Of a stretch of DNA of 64,000 bases, positions 54,506 through 64,000 are shown piece by piece. The notes beneath the pieces were generated by a model. The model was given only the letters and a program-made list of their open reading frames with translations. It ran no database searches and had not been told where the DNA came from. Both the position numbers and the translations under genes were made by a program. This DNA comes from Hyphomicrobium sp. Lineage in GTDB: Bacteria > Pseudomonadota > Alphaproteobacteria > Rhizobiales > Hyphomicrobiaceae. The DNA is taken from NCBI GenBank assembly GCA_021732485.1, contig JAKFUV010000001.1, forward strand, positions 62,001 to 126,000, given 5' to 3'. Within the stretch, counting starts at the first letter, position 1, and each line of letters begins with the position of its first letter.

Positions 54506-55435
54506 TCAGTCGGCCGTCGCGTCGATGCTGGCCTTAACTTTGGCCTCCGTCAGATCTCGCGAACAAAGCTCAATGAACCGAAATGCAAATCCGCGCAGAT
54601 AGCTACCGCGTCGCACGGCGATTTTCGACGTGTTGACGGCGAAGAGTTTCGAGGCATCCAGCAACCGCAAGCCGCTATCGCGGTCAGGATCGAACGCCAT
54701 CGACGCAATGACGCCAATTCCGAGATTGAGTTCGACGTAAGCCTTGATGACATCGGCATCAAGCGCTGCCATGACGACATCGGGCTCAAGTTTTGCCTTG
54801 GCGAAAGCCTCGTCGATGCGGCCTCTGCCCGTGAACCCCTGATGATACGTGATGATCGGAAACTCGGCGATATCGTCCAACGTTAGCTTCGATAAAGTTT
54901 CGAGATGATGACCGCGCGGGACGATCACGCCGTGATGCCAGGAATAATAGGGAAACGCCGCCAACTCCGAAACCTGCTGCAGGCCTTCCGTCGCGATGCC
55001 GATGTCGGCCAAACCATTGACGAGCATCATCGCGATTTCCGGCGGGCTGGTTTCCTGCAAGATCAGATTGACGTCAGGAAATTCTTTTTTGAATGCCGAC
55101 ACGACCTTCGGCAGCGCGTAGCGGGCTTGCGTATGCGTCGTTGCAACCGTCAGCGTGCCTTTTTTGGTGTTGGCGAATTGCTGCCCAAGCTTCTTGATGT
55201 TTTGCGTATCGAGAAGAATTCGCTCGACGATTCCGACCACCTCTTGACCAGGGTCGGTCAATCCGAGCAGGCGCTTACCCTTGCGAACGAATAGCTCGAC
55301 GCCGAGTTCGTCCTCCAGGTCCTTGATGTGTTTCGATACACCCGATTGCGACGTGTGCAGCGCCGTGGCGACATCGGTGAGATTGAATTTCTTGCGGACC
55401 GTTTCTCTGACGATACGAAGCTGCTGGAAGTTCAA
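54506..55435 (-). CDS. cysB: LysR-family regulator, CysB/Cbl type
   Basis: Transcription factor controlling sulfur assimilation genes in response to O-acetylserine or N-acetylserine. The 309-residue protein starts [20 protein letters not shown] with the [23 protein letters not shown]. The effector domain begins [20 protein letters not shown], a CysB signature, and includes [20 protein letters not shown] and [20 protein letters not shown]. Its start overlaps the cysA stop by four bases, so it is the last gene of the sulfate transport operon and probably auto-controls it. Confidence 0.93.
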   Translation of the reverse strand: MNFQQLRIVRETVRKKFNLTDVATALHTSQSGVSKHIKDLEDELGVELFVRKGKRLLGLTDPGQEVVGIVERILLDTQNIKKLGQQFANTKKGTLTVATTHTQARYALPKVVSAFKKEFPDVNLILQETSPPEIAMMLVNGLADIGIATEGLQQVSELAAFPYYSWHHGVIVPRGHHLETLSKLTLDDIAEFPIITYHQGFTGRGRIDEAFAKAKLEPDVVMAALDADVIKAYVELNLGIGVIASMAFDPDRDSGLRLLDASKLFAVNTSKIAVRRGSYLRGFAFRFIELCSRDLTEAKVKASIDATAD

Positions 55436-56526
55436 ACTTCAACACTCCTGTCGACGCCGCTGTAGAGTTGCAGCCGCCGCGTCGTGATGCGGACCGCCTG
55501 CCCGACCGTTAGCTTGAGGTCCGCCAGATCGGCAGCCGTCAATTCGGCTTCGAAGTAATCTGGTTTGGCCGGCCGATACGGACCGTTCGCAACCAGTTCA
55601 ACGCGTGCCATCACGCCGGCTTCCAGGATACGGTTGACTTTGGCCGCAACGCCCGGCGCGTTGGTGTCGCCCGGCGTGATTTCAATGTCATAGGGGCGCG
55701 CGTATCCGAGCACGTCGTCACCGGCTCTAAATGCAGTTGTAACATGGGGCAGCAAATCGGTTCCGACACGCACGCCCTGTGCTTCGATTTTGCCTCGAAA
55801 TTCATTGACGCTGCCAAGGAAACTGTAGGCGAACGCTGTGCTCGGCTCGCGATAGATTTGCCGTGGCGATCCAACCTGCTCGATCGTGCCGCGATTCATC
55901 AGCACCACACGATCAGCGACTTCAAGCGCCTCCTCCTGATCGTGTGTGACGAAAATCGACGAAATATGCAGTTCGTCATGCAAGCGCCGCAACCACCGGC
56001 GCAATTCTTTGCGCACTTTTGCATCGAGCGCGCCGAATGGCTCGTCCAGCAGCAGCACCTGCGGCTCGACGGCGAGCGCCCGCGCCAGGGCTATGCGCTG
56101 GCGTTGCCCACCAGACAATTGCGCCGGATACCGGTTTTTAATCCAACCAAGCTGCACGAGATCCAGAAGTTTGAGCACGCGGTCGGTAATCTCTTTCTCG
56201 CTTGGTCGCTCAGAGCGGGGTCGAACGCGTAGCCCGAACGCGATGTTTTCAAAAACCGTCATATGCCGAAACAGCGCGTAGTGTTGAAATACGAAACCGA
56301 CGTGGCGTTCGCGGACGTCCTTGTCGGACGCATCTGTGCCCGACAAGATGATTTGCCCTTCGTCGGCACGCTCCAGGCCAGCGATGATCCGGAGCAATGT
56401 CGTCTTGCCGCAACCGGAGGGTCCAAGCAGCGCCACCAACTCGCCTTTGGGAAAATCGAGCGACACTCCGTTCAGCACCTTGATCGCGCCAAACGATTTA
56501 TGAATATTGTGGACGGCGATACTCAT
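55432..56526 (-). CDS. cysA: Sulfate ABC transporter ATPase CysA
   Basis: ATPase of the sulfate/thiosulfate importer. Walker A is [18 protein letters not shown], the Q-loop is [11 protein letters not shown], the signature is [20 protein letters not shown] and Walker B is [18 protein letters not shown]. The last 110 residues form the TOBE-like regulatory domain seen in CysA, so the 364-residue protein is full length. It directly follows cysW. Confidence 0.97.
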   Translation of the reverse strand: MSIAVHNIHKSFGAIKVLNGVSLDFPKGELVALLGPSGCGKTTLLRIIAGLERADEGQIILSGTDASDKDVRERHVGFVFQHYALFRHMTVFENIAFGLRVRPRSERPSEKEITDRVLKLLDLVQLGWIKNRYPAQLSGGQRQRIALARALAVEPQVLLLDEPFGALDAKVRKELRRWLRRLHDELHISSIFVTHDQEEALEVADRVVLMNRGTIEQVGSPRQIYREPSTAFAYSFLGSVNEFRGKIEAQGVRVGTDLLPHVTTAFRAGDDVLGYARPYDIEITPGDTNAPGVAAKVNRILEAGVMARVELVANGPYRPAKPDYFEAELTAADLADLKLTVGQAVRITTRRLQLYSGVDRSVEV

Positions 56527-57423
56527 CTAGGTCGTCTCCGGAAATAGCTGCCGCGAAGCTCGCCACTCGATGTAGCTCTTTATCGCCAACGTCACGAGCG
56601 CCAGCATGGCCAGCAGCGACGCAACCGCGAACGCGGCGGCAAATTGGTACTCGTTATAGAGAATTTCGACGTGCAACGGCATCGTATTGGTCTCACCTCG
56701 AATGTGGCCGGAGACAACGGAAACGGCGCCAAATTCGCCCATCGCACGCGCATTGCAGAGAATGACGCCGTAGAGTAGCGCCCATTTGACGTTTGGCAAC
56801 GTCACGCGCCAAAATGTTTGCAATCCCGACGCGCCGAGCGTAATGGCGGCCTCTTCTTCATCCCGTCCTTGCGCCTGCATCAGCGGAATAAGCTCACGCG
56901 CCACGAACGGAAACGTCACGAAGAGTGTCGCCAATACGATGCCCGGCACCGCGAATATTATTCTGATGTCATGATCCATCAGCCATGTCCCGAACCAACC
57001 CTGCGCCCCAAACACCAGAACGTAGATAAGACCGGCGACGACAGGTGAGACTGAGAATGGCAGGTCGATCAGCGTCAAGAGCAGCGACTTGCCACGAAAT
57101 TCGAACTTCGCGATGGCCCACGACGCAGCCAGACCAAAGAGCAGGTTGAGCGGCACCGCGATCGCGGCGGCGAGCAACGTCAAGCGCATGGCAGACAACG
57201 CATCGGCATCAACCAGGGCCGCGAAGTACACCCCCGCTCCTCGCCGGAACGCTTCGACGAAAACCGCGATCAACGGCAGCACAATAAACAGGAGAAAAAA
57301 CGAAACACCGGCCGTGATCACAATACGCCGAACAACAGTTCGATCGCGCGTTGCGAAATGGCGCTCGAATTTGCTCAGTGACGCCTTCCGCCGATCCAAG
57401 ATGATTGCGCTGTCTGCCATCAT
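56527..57423 (-). CDS. cysW: Sulfate ABC transporter permease CysW
   Basis: One of the two membrane subunits of the sulfate importer. The 298-residue protein has six helices; conserved stretches are [20 protein letters not shown] and the EAA loop in [20 protein letters not shown], and [20 protein letters not shown] is typical of CysW. Its start overlaps the cysT stop by four bases. Confidence 0.96.
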   Translation of the reverse strand: MMADSAIILDRRKASLSKFERHFATRDRTVVRRIVITAGVSFFLLFIVLPLIAVFVEAFRRGAGVYFAALVDADALSAMRLTLLAAAIAVPLNLLFGLAASWAIAKFEFRGKSLLLTLIDLPFSVSPVVAGLIYVLVFGAQGWFGTWLMDHDIRIIFAVPGIVLATLFVTFPFVARELIPLMQAQGRDEEEAAITLGASGLQTFWRVTLPNVKWALLYGVILCNARAMGEFGAVSVVSGHIRGETNTMPLHVEILYNEYQFAAAFAVASLLAMLALVTLAIKSYIEWRASRQLFPETT

Positions 57424-58256
57424 TCACCCTTGCCCGATCGCCGCGATGTCCAAGCTTGCAGCCCATTCACGATCAAGAGCAGCACGAATGAAAAGATCAA
57501 CATGACCGAAGCAATCGCCGTGGCGCCCTGATAGTCGAACTCCTCGAGCCGTGTGATGATGAGCAGCGGCGTGATCTCCGACACCATCGGCAGATTGCCG
57601 GCGATGAAGATCACAGAACCGTACTCGCCGACGGCCCGCGCGAACGCTAGCGAGAACCCGGTCAGAAGGGCCGGAAACAGCGCCGGAATTGTAACGCGCA
57701 TCAGCGTTTGAAATCGCGACGCGCCGAGACTTGCAGCTGCTTCCTCGAACTCGACGTCGAGATCTTCCAAAACCGGCTGAACCGTGCGCACGACGAACGG
57801 CAATCCAATGAATATCAAGGCAACGAGAACACCCGCCGGACCGAAAGCAATTTTGATACCGAGCGGTTCCAGAAATTGTCCGAGCCATCCGTTGGGCGCA
57901 TAAAGCGCCGTCAACGAAATGCCCGCCACGGCGGTTGGCAACGCAAACGGCAAATCAACCAGAGCATCGATCAACTTGCGGCCGGGAAACGTATAACGCA
58001 CAAGCGCCCAGGCCAGGATCAAACCGAAAACGCTATTGATTAAAGCGGCAATAAGCGACGCTCCGAAGGTCAATTTATATGATGCAACGACGCGTGGGCT
58101 CGTCACGACATCCACGAAGCGCGCGAAATCCATGCCGGAGGTCTTGATGAAAACCGATGACAGCGGCACGAGGACGATCAATGCCAGGTAGGTCAGCGTA
58201 AAGCCGAGCGACAGGCCAAAGCCTGGCAGCACACGATGCGATTTTGCGAACAACAT
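57420..58256 (-). CDS. cysT: Sulfate ABC transporter permease CysT (CysU)
   Basis: The second membrane subunit of the sulfate importer. The 278-residue protein begins [20 protein letters not shown] and has [20 protein letters not shown], the EAA loop [20 protein letters not shown], and [20 protein letters not shown], the usual CysT signature. It lies between the 31-residue ORF and cysW. Confidence 0.96.
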   Translation of the reverse strand: MLFAKSHRVLPGFGLSLGFTLTYLALIVLVPLSSVFIKTSGMDFARFVDVVTSPRVVASYKLTFGASLIAALINSVFGLILAWALVRYTFPGRKLIDALVDLPFALPTAVAGISLTALYAPNGWLGQFLEPLGIKIAFGPAGVLVALIFIGLPFVVRTVQPVLEDLDVEFEEAAASLGASRFQTLMRVTIPALFPALLTGFSLAFARAVGEYGSVIFIAGNLPMVSEITPLLIITRLEEFDYQGATAIASVMLIFSFVLLLIVNGLQAWTSRRSGKGE

Positions 58257-58267
58257 GACGGGCGCCT

Positions 58268-58363
58268 CTACCGGATCAGCGCGATGGCCGCAATTCCGAA
58301 AAACGACGCCAAAAACAGAAACCAGGCAGAGATTGTCTGCACGAAGCGGACGGGATCATTCAC
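58268..58363 (-). CDS. 31-residue membrane ORF between sbp and cysT
   Basis: Reads VNDPVRFVQTISAWFLFLAS then FFGIAAIALIR: one hydrophobic helix with a short soluble start. The start is a GTG at 58363, with GGAG seven bases upstream on the minus strand, a good ribosome-binding site. It lies 11 bases before cysT, so it is probably translated as part of the operon. It could be a small accessory subunit of the sulfate transporter. Not identified. Confidence 0.5.
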   Translation of the reverse strand: MNDPVRFVQTISAWFLFLASFFGIAAIALIR

Positions 58364-58534
58364 GGCAAAACTCCACCTCGAAACAACGACCGTTGTGTTA
58401 GATCGCCAGCCAACTCTTCCCAACGAAGAAGTTCTGCAATCCATATGCGCAAATGCGATAAGCCATGATGTCGAAGTGGCGACTAAACCGGCTGCGACGT
58501 AGCGCATGGAAGGTCTGCGTATTGAGGTGCCAAC

Positions 58535-58564
58535 AAAAAACATGCCGAGATCGCTCTCGGCATG
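58535..58564 (-). terminator. Rho-independent terminator between sbp and cysT
   Basis: On the minus strand, CATGCCGAGA - GCGA - TCTCGGCATG forms a perfect ten-base stem with a four-base loop, and TTTTTTG follows. This is a classic intrinsic terminator 37 bases after the sbp stop. It would let the binding protein be made in excess over the permease and ATPase subunits. Confidence 0.88.
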
Positions 58565-58601
58565 TCGCAGTCGTTGCAAGCTGGATTAGATGTGGTCGGT
58601 G

Positions 58602-59630
58602 CTAACTGCGGCTGGTGTAAATTTGATCGAAGATGCCACCTTCCTTGAAATGAATATCGGTCGCCTTTGACCACCCACCAAAAACGTCGTCGATTGTAAA
58701 AAGTTTGACGTCCGAAAACTGAGCCTTGTATTTTTCAGCGGCCTTGGCATCGCGCGGGCGATAATGATGCTTTCCTGCGAGATCTTGGCCTTCGTCGCTG
58801 TAGAGGTACTTGAGATAGTCTTCGGCGACTTTGCGTGTACCCCGCTTATCAACCACCTTGTCGACGATTGAAACCGACGGCTCTGCCAAAATCGATATCG
58901 ACGGCGTTACGATTTCAAACTTGTCGGCGCCAAGCTCCTTGGCTGCAAGATAAGCCTCGTTTTCCCATGAAATCAGCACATCCCCGATCGCGCGCTCGGT
59001 AAAGGTCGTCAGAGCGCCGCGTGCGCCTGAGTCCAGAACTTTGGTGTTCTTGTAAATGCGCGTAACGAGTTCTCTGGCTTTCTCTTCATTGCCGCCGTCT
59101 TGCTTCAGCGCGTAACCCCAGGCCGCGAGGTAGTTCCAGCGCGCCCCACCCGATGTCTTCGGATTAGGTGTCACGACATCGATGCCGTCCTTGGCCAAAT
59201 CCGACCAATCCTTAATGCCCTTCGGGTTGCCCTTGCGCACCAGGAAGACGATGGTTGACGTGTAGGGTGCCGAATTGTCGGCGTTACGCTTGCTCCAATC
59301 GGCAGGAATCAAGCCGCCGTTTTTGTGCAATTGATCGACATCTCCGGCGAGCGCGAGCGTCACGACATCAGCCTCAAGGCCATCGATGACGGCGCGAGCC
59401 TGCTTGCCGGAACCGCCATGCGATTGTTTAATCGTGACCGTATCGCCAGCGGTCGCTTTCCAATGCTTGGCGAAGGCCGCGTTGTAGTCTTGGTAAAATT
59501 CGCGCGTCGGATCGTACGATACGTTCAAGAGCGTGATGTCGGCCGCAGATGCGGCGATCGACAGGCCGGCGAGACCGACCGACACGCCCAGCGCGAGAGC
59601 TGAGCGACGGGTAATGTGAGTGTGGGACAT
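58602..59630 (-). CDS. sbp: Sulfate-binding periplasmic protein
   Basis: Receptor for sulfate uptake through CysTWA. The 342-residue protein starts with [20 protein letters not shown], a signal peptide with a twin arginine, then [20 protein letters not shown], the family opening; [20 protein letters not shown] is the usual oxyanion-binding loop. The C-terminus has [20 protein letters not shown], as in sulfate and thiosulfate-binding proteins. It is separated from the transporter genes by a terminator and is divergent from the molybdoenzyme gene. Confidence 0.96.
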   Translation of the reverse strand: MSHTHITRRSALALGVSVGLAGLSIAASAADITLLNVSYDPTREFYQDYNAAFAKHWKATAGDTVTIKQSHGGSGKQARAVIDGLEADVVTLALAGDVDQLHKNGGLIPADWSKRNADNSAPYTSTIVFLVRKGNPKGIKDWSDLAKDGIDVVTPNPKTSGGARWNYLAAWGYALKQDGGNEEKARELVTRIYKNTKVLDSGARGALTTFTERAIGDVLISWENEAYLAAKELGADKFEIVTPSISILAEPSVSIVDKVVDKRGTRKVAEDYLKYLYSDEGQDLAGKHHYRPRDAKAAEKYKAQFSDVKLFTIDDVFGGWSKATDIHFKEGGIFDQIYTSRS

Positions 59631-59974
59631 GAAAAATTCCTCATCAGGAAGCTAAAACCTGACTGACAACTACCGCCGTGACCTGGCGTGACGAACCAAG
59701 AAGAACTGCTGAGCTTATGAACGTGGACGGCGCGGAAATCGGGCTTGTTAGCGGGCGCGGCTAGCCCGGCCCCGGCCGAAAGACCCCATTCACGCGCGCT
59801 CCGCGCGGGCTGACGCATGCTTTTGCAGAATTGTTGGAGCAAAATGGCTGGTCTCGATTGTGTTCTCGGCGTCACTGAGCCAAAATTCCAGTCATATCGA
59901 CGGCGAGGCCTGGGGCGATTTTACTAGGCGCACGCTGATAACCCGCACAACCCGACGACGCTCAGGGGAAACGC
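59631..59974. promoter_or_regulatory. Divergent gap between sbp and the molybdoenzyme gene
   Basis: No gene is seen in these 344 bases. Promoters for sbp (minus) and for the molybdopterin oxidoreductase (plus) must lie here, and a CysB site would be expected, but I could not mark one with confidence. Confidence 0.5.
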
Positions 59975-62122
59975 ATGAACGAGCAAATCAAAACGGAATT
60001 ATTTCATGGCGCGTGTCCGCACGATTGTCCCGACACCTGCGCCATGGTGTACGAGGTTAAGGCCGGTAAGCTCGTCGATGTGCGCGGTAACAAAGATCAC
60101 CCGATCACGCGCGGCGGCTTGTGCGTAAAGCTCAAGGATTTTCACGATCATCACGCCAACCCGGACCGGCTGATGTATCCGCTGCGCCGTGTTGGACCGA
60201 AGGGCTCAGGCCCCAACGGCGGCAACACTTTTGAGCGCATCACCTGGGACGACGCCATTTCCGAGATCGGTAAAAGGTGGCGGGACATCATCGCCAAGTA
60301 CGGCGCGCAGGCCATCATGCCGCAAAGCTATCTCGGCAATATGGGGCTGGTGCAGGGTATCAATTCCGGCGATCCGTTTTTCAACAAGCTGGGAACGACC
60401 GTCAACGAGAAGACCTATTGCACGTCGGGTTCATCGACGGCTTGGCTGCTGACGCACGGCCCGACTGGCGGCGTCGACCCCGAGAGCTTCGTGCATTGCA
60501 AGTATATCGTAATCTGGGCCTGCAATTCGATTTCGACGAACCTGCACCACTGGCCGTTCGTGCTCGAAGCCCAAAAGCGCGGCGCCAAGATCGTCGTCAT
60601 CGACAGCTATCGCTCACGCACGGCCAAAGCCGCTGACTGGCACATTTGTCCAAAACCCGGCACCGATGGTGCGCTCGCCTTGGGCGTCATCAATGCGCTG
60701 GCCGCGCAAGGTCTCGTCGATCAGGACTACGTCGATCAACACACCCACGGCTGGCCGGAGTTGAAAGAACGCGCGGCTGACTTCACACCTGACTATGTCG
60801 AAAGGGTCACCGGCGTCAAAGCCGCTGACGTAACAAAATTTGCCCGCGAATTTGCGACGTCGCAGCCGTCCGCCATCCGCATCGGCGTCGCGATCGAACG
60901 TTCGGCCGGCGGCGCTCAGGCGGCGCGCGCAATTTATGCGCTACCGGCGATCGTTGGTTCGTGGCGTCACGTTGGCGGCGGGATGTTGCAATTGCCGCTG
61001 TGGGATTTCCCGGTCGATTGGGTGAAGGCGGCGCGTCCGGACTGGATCAAGCCCGGCACGCGCGTCGTCAATAACTTGCGCCTCGGGCAAGCGCTCACCG
61101 GCGAAATGGGGCTCAATCCGCCGATCAAGAGCATGTTCGTGTTCTGCACCAATCCCGTCAGTCAATCGCCGGAAACCAATAAGATCGTCGAGGGCCTGAA
61201 GCGCGAAGACTTGTTCACTGTGGTCGCCGAGCACTTCCTGACCGATACTGCGAAGTATGCCGACATCGTACTGCCGTCAGCCATGGCGGGTGAAGCTGAG
61301 GATATGATGTGGTCGTGGGGTCACTTCTACTTCACCTACAATGAGAAAGCCGTCGACCCGCCGGGCGAGTGCAAGCCGACCAGCGATATGTGGCGGTTGC
61401 TGGCTAAGGAAATGGGTTTCGATGACCCGGTTTTCAACATGACCGATAGCGAATTGTGCGCGGCTTACATCAACTGGGACGATCCCAAGATGGGCGGCGT
61501 CGATATGGACTACTTCAAAAAGCACGGCTACTTCAAAATCGATGTTGGCTCGGCGGATACGCGCACGCCGCACAAAGACGGCAAGTTCCCGACCCCGTCC
61601 GGTAAAGTTGAATTTCTTCTGCACGACGCCAAGAACTTCGTGGCGGGTCCGTTCCGCGCGATGTACGAGGGCGAGCAGTCGGGGGAAGATATCGATCCAT
61701 TGCCCGGCTATGTCGCGCCGCGCGAGACGGCCGACGCCAATCCAGACCTCGCCAAGCTCTATCCGCTGAATATCATCTCGCCAAAGAGCCACGCGTTTTT
61801 GAATTCGTGCTACGCCAACGAGCCGCACAAAATCAAGGCGCAGGGCGAGCAGTTTGTGATCATCTCGCCGGCAGACGCCGCCACGCGCAATATCCGCGAG
61901 GGTGATCCGGTGCGAGTCCACAACGCGCGTGGGGACTTCGAGGGCGTGGCGCGCGTTTCCGACGACGTCAATCCTGGCATCGTCGTCGCAACGCTCGGCT
62001 ACTGGCGCTCGCTCAATCGCTCTGACGGGTCAGTCAATTCGATCTCGTCGGACGCGTGGAGCGGGCTCGGCCGGGCGCCGACGTTCTCGGACAATCTTGT
62101 CGAGGTCGCGAGGGTCAATTAG
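59975..62122 (+). CDS. Molybdopterin-dependent oxidoreductase, DMSO reductase superfamily
   Basis: A 715-residue molybdoenzyme. The N-terminal 4Fe-4S site has cysteines in HGACPHDCPDTCAMV (residues about 11-26) and in GGLCVK near 50. The bis-MGD binding stretches include NEKTYCTSGSSTAWLLTHGP, VIDSYRSRTAKAADWHICPK, VLPSAMAGEAEDMMWSWGHF and the C-terminal NARGDFEGVARVSDDVNPGI. No signal peptide is seen, so it should be cytoplasmic. Sub-family and substrate are not clear. A ferredoxin-NADP reductase gene follows on the same strand and may supply electrons. The start is preceded by GGGG. Confidence 0.92.
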   Translation: MNEQIKTELFHGACPHDCPDTCAMVYEVKAGKLVDVRGNKDHPITRGGLCVKLKDFHDHHANPDRLMYPLRRVGPKGSGPNGGNTFERITWDDAISEIGKRWRDIIAKYGAQAIMPQSYLGNMGLVQGINSGDPFFNKLGTTVNEKTYCTSGSSTAWLLTHGPTGGVDPESFVHCKYIVIWACNSISTNLHHWPFVLEAQKRGAKIVVIDSYRSRTAKAADWHICPKPGTDGALALGVINALAAQGLVDQDYVDQHTHGWPELKERAADFTPDYVERVTGVKAADVTKFAREFATSQPSAIRIGVAIERSAGGAQAARAIYALPAIVGSWRHVGGGMLQLPLWDFPVDWVKAARPDWIKPGTRVVNNLRLGQALTGEMGLNPPIKSMFVFCTNPVSQSPETNKIVEGLKREDLFTVVAEHFLTDTAKYADIVLPSAMAGEAEDMMWSWGHFYFTYNEKAVDPPGECKPTSDMWRLLAKEMGFDDPVFNMTDSELCAAYINWDDPKMGGVDMDYFKKHGYFKIDVGSADTRTPHKDGKFPTPSGKVEFLLHDAKNFVAGPFRAMYEGEQSGEDIDPLPGYVAPRETADANPDLAKLYPLNIISPKSHAFLNSCYANEPHKIKAQGEQFVIISPADAATRNIREGDPVRVHNARGDFEGVARVSDDVNPGIVVATLGYWRSLNRSDGSVNSISSDAWSGLGRAPTFSDNLVEVARVN

Positions 62123-62260
62123 GTCGAGCGAACGGTCGAGTTGCGCTGACACGTGTCAGTGCAGCGGTTCGCTGATTGGCGCGTTGACCAGCAGCGCTCT
62201 CGGCCGTTCAACGTTACGGCAAGATCAAAGGGAAAACCGAGACGTGCAGGACGATTATCA

Positions 62261-63034
62261 ATGACTGCGTTTTCGAGTGAAGCCGTTCTGCACGTTCGTC
62301 ATTGGACCAGCACGCTCTTCAGTTTCATCACCACGCGACCTGCCAGCCTGCGCTTCGAATGCGGTCAATTCGTCATGCTCGGGCTTGAGGTCGACGGGCG
62401 GCCGCTGACCCGCGCGTACAGCATGGTGAGCACATCGTATGACGAACATCTCGAATTCCTGAGCATCAAGGTTGCCGACGGTCCACTGACGTCGCGGCTC
62501 CAACACATCGTGCCGGGAGACAACGTTCTGATCGGCCGCAAGCCGACGGGAACATTGGTGATCGACAACTTGCGCCCCGGCCGCGTGTTGTATTTGCTTG
62601 GCACCGGCACCGGTCTCGCCCCTTTCATGAGCATCATTCGCAATCCCGAAACTTACGAGCGTTTCGAAAAAGTGGTGCTCGTCCACGGCTGCCGCCTCGT
62701 TTCAGAATTGGCCTACGGCGATCGGATCATGAGCGAGCTCCCGACGGATGAATACATCGGCGACAGCATTCGTAAGAACTTGATCTATTTCCCGACAGTG
62801 ACGCGCGAACCTTTCAGAAATCGCGGACGCATCAACGATCTCATGGCGTCTGGGCAATTGGTCGCCGAGCTTGGCTTGCCGAGCTTATCAGCCGACCAAG
62901 ATCGTGTGATGCTGTGCGGCAGCCCGGAAATGCTCCGCGATCTCAAGCAATTCGTTCTCGATCAAGGCTTCAATGAAGGCAACTCCGGCGTGCCGGGTGA
63001 GTTCGTCATCGAAAAAGCCTTCGTCGAGAAATAG
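62261..63034 (+). CDS. fpr: Ferredoxin-NADP reductase
   Basis: Flavoprotein moving electrons between NADP(H) and ferredoxin or flavodoxin. The start at 62261 (MTAFSSEAVLHVRHWTSTLF) has GCAGGA upstream; the frame is open to 62153. The 257-residue protein has the FAD motif RPLTRAYSMVS, the NADP-binding LLGTGTGLAPFMSIIRNP, and VMLCGSPEMLRDLKQFVLDQ. The C-terminal FVIEKAFVEK is the usual end of bacterial Fpr. It follows the molybdoenzyme after 138 bases. Confidence 0.95.
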   Translation: MTAFSSEAVLHVRHWTSTLFSFITTRPASLRFECGQFVMLGLEVDGRPLTRAYSMVSTSYDEHLEFLSIKVADGPLTSRLQHIVPGDNVLIGRKPTGTLVIDNLRPGRVLYLLGTGTGLAPFMSIIRNPETYERFEKVVLVHGCRLVSELAYGDRIMSELPTDEYIGDSIRKNLIYFPTVTREPFRNRGRINDLMASGQLVAELGLPSLSADQDRVMLCGSPEMLRDLKQFVLDQGFNEGNSGVPGEFVIEKAFVEK

Positions 63035-63156
63035 CTGGCAACGCGCGTGATGCGCGCGCGGCGCCCTGCGTCATCCAAACAGTCGGGAAATCCTCGGACA
63101 CCAATTAGCATGCTGGCAAGTTACGTGACCCATTGCATGGCTAATGTGGACGTCCA

Positions 63157-64000
63157 ATGAATGACACCGCTTCCACCCTCGATCGCGTCGTTCGAGAAAT
63201 CGCCGACGAGATGCGGCAGCGAACCGATCGCGGTGAGGTTGCCACATATATTCCGGAACTGGCGCGAGTCGATCCGGGCGCTTTCGGCCTCGTTGTCGTT
63301 GACGCATCGGGGTACGTCGCGGCAGCCGGCGATTGCGACACGCCATTTTCGATCCAAAGCATATCGAAAGTCTTCACGCTCACGCTGGCGTTGGGCAAGG
63401 TCGGTGACAAGCTCTGGGAGCGCGTTGGGCGCGAGCCGTCGGGCAGCCCGTTCAACTCAATCGTCCAGCTTGAGCGCGAGCGCGGCATTCCGCGTAACCC
63501 GTTCATCAATGCCGGAGCGATCGCCGTCACCGACTGCATTCTCTCTGGCCATCAGCCGCGCGAAGCCCTCGGAGAAATCTTGCGGTTCATGCAGTTTCTG
63601 GCGGACGACGACTCGATCACCATAGACAATGCGGTTGCTGCCTCGGAACAGCGTCATGGCTATCGCAACAGTGCGCTGGCGAACTACATGAAATCGTTCG
63701 GCGTGCTGGACAACCCGGTCGAATTCACGCTCGGGGTGTACTTTCACCATTGTGCGATTGCGATGTCGTGCCGCCAGTTGGCCATGGCGGGACGATTTCT
63801 TGCACAATTTGGCGCCAATCCATCGACTGGCCTTGCAGTTGTGCAGCGAGAACGAGCGCGGCGAATCAACGCGCTCATGCTGACGTGCGGCCACTACGAC
63901 GGATCGGGCGAATTCGCTTATCGCGTTGGTCTGCCCGGCAAAAGCGGTGTTGGCGGCGGCATCATCGCGAATGCGCCGGGCAAAGCTTCGATCGCGGTCT
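63157..64000 (+). CDS. glsA: Glutaminase (5' part; cut by the window edge)
   Basis: Hydrolyses glutamine to glutamate and ammonia. The frame starts [20 protein letters not shown] and continues to the end of the window (281 codons). The active-site serine and lysine are in [16 protein letters not shown], and [11 protein letters not shown] and [20 protein letters not shown] followed by KSGVGGGI are conserved glutaminase-A stretches. The C-terminus lies beyond the edge. Confidence 0.96.
   Translation, partial: MNDTASTLDRVVREIADEMRQRTDRGEVATYIPELARVDPGAFGLVVVDASGYVAAAGDCDTPFSIQSISKVFTLTLALGKVGDKLWERVGREPSGSPFNSIVQLERERGIPRNPFINAGAIAVTDCILSGHQPREALGEILRFMQFLADDDSITIDNAVAASEQRHGYRNSALANYMKSFGVLDNPVEFTLGVYFHHCAIAMSCRQLAMAGRFLAQFGANPSTGLAVVQRERARRINALMLTCGHYDGSGEFAYRVGLPGKSGVGGGIIANAPGKASIAV

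Noticed and set aside
63043..63056. Hairpin terminator after the ferredoxin-NADP reductase gene
   Set aside because: The stem is only five bases of alternating GC with no T-run.
1..64000. CRISPR arrays, tRNA or rRNA genes, prophage
   Set aside because: I saw no regular spaced repeats, no tRNA cloverleaf, no rRNA sequence and no phage structural genes.

Overview
The window looks like a chromosomal segment of an alphaproteobacterium, most likely in the Hyphomicrobiales (Rhizobiales in the broad sense). Coding DNA is roughly 60-67% GC in the lines I counted. The imuA-imuB-dnaE2 cassette sits behind a GTTC-N7-GTTC LexA box, which is the alphaproteobacterial form of the SOS operator. Many FkbM-type methyltransferases are present, together with a short intergenic repeat of a kind I associate with this order. 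I cannot name a genus from the sequence alone.

Layout, left to right. 1-2956 (minus): end of a heavy-metal RND efflux operon (His-rich secreted protein, adaptor, CzcA/CusA-type pump cut by the window edge). 3254-3400: remnant of an IS5-like transposase. 3545-9213 (minus): SOS mutagenesis operon imuA-imuB-dnaE2. 9792-12076 (plus): Tat-type secreted dioxygenase-like protein, ferric-reductase-like membrane protein, and rsgA. 12147-19173 (minus): four methyltransferase genes (three FkbM-type, one with a TPR-like tail), much of it in AT-richer DNA with long gaps, which suggests acquired DNA. 19671-22469: two VOC proteins, a DUF1428 protein, a divergent pyrophosphatase and a Nudix hydrolase. 23043-25265: a catalase-peroxidase with a signal peptide.

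25377-36691 is the most unusual part. A minus-strand operon encodes an NAD(P)H-type flavin/2Fe-2S reductase, a tetraheme c554-like cytochrome, a membrane cytochrome b, a membrane-anchored decaheme cytochrome c and a CcmI/NrfG-like TPR protein. Divergent from it across an AT-rich 0.8-kb gap, a plus-strand unit encodes a pentaheme cytochrome c and a putative outer-membrane beta-barrel. That makes 19 c-type heme sites plus a b-type cytochrome, with no catalytic subunit I recognise. The set could carry electrons between a cytoplasmic reductant and the periplasm or cell surface, in either direction.

36817-44802 (minus): complete kdp potassium system (kdpF-A-B-C-D-E) plus a 27-residue ORF before kdpF. 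45045-47664: a ModE-like HTH regulator convergent with modABC for molybdate uptake; the ModC is short. 47871-54450: a TetR regulator, a perfect palindromic operator, an RND adaptor and pump pair, and a Bcr/CflA-type MFS exporter. 54506-59630 (minus): sulfate-uptake operon sbp-cysT-cysW-cysA-cysB, with a hairpin terminator after sbp and a tiny membrane ORF before cysT. 59975-63034 (plus): molybdopterin oxidoreductase followed by ferredoxin-NADP reductase. 63157 to the end: glutaminase, cut by the window edge. Molybdate uptake, sulfate uptake and a molybdoenzyme lie within 15 kb of each other, but no sequence link between them was seen.
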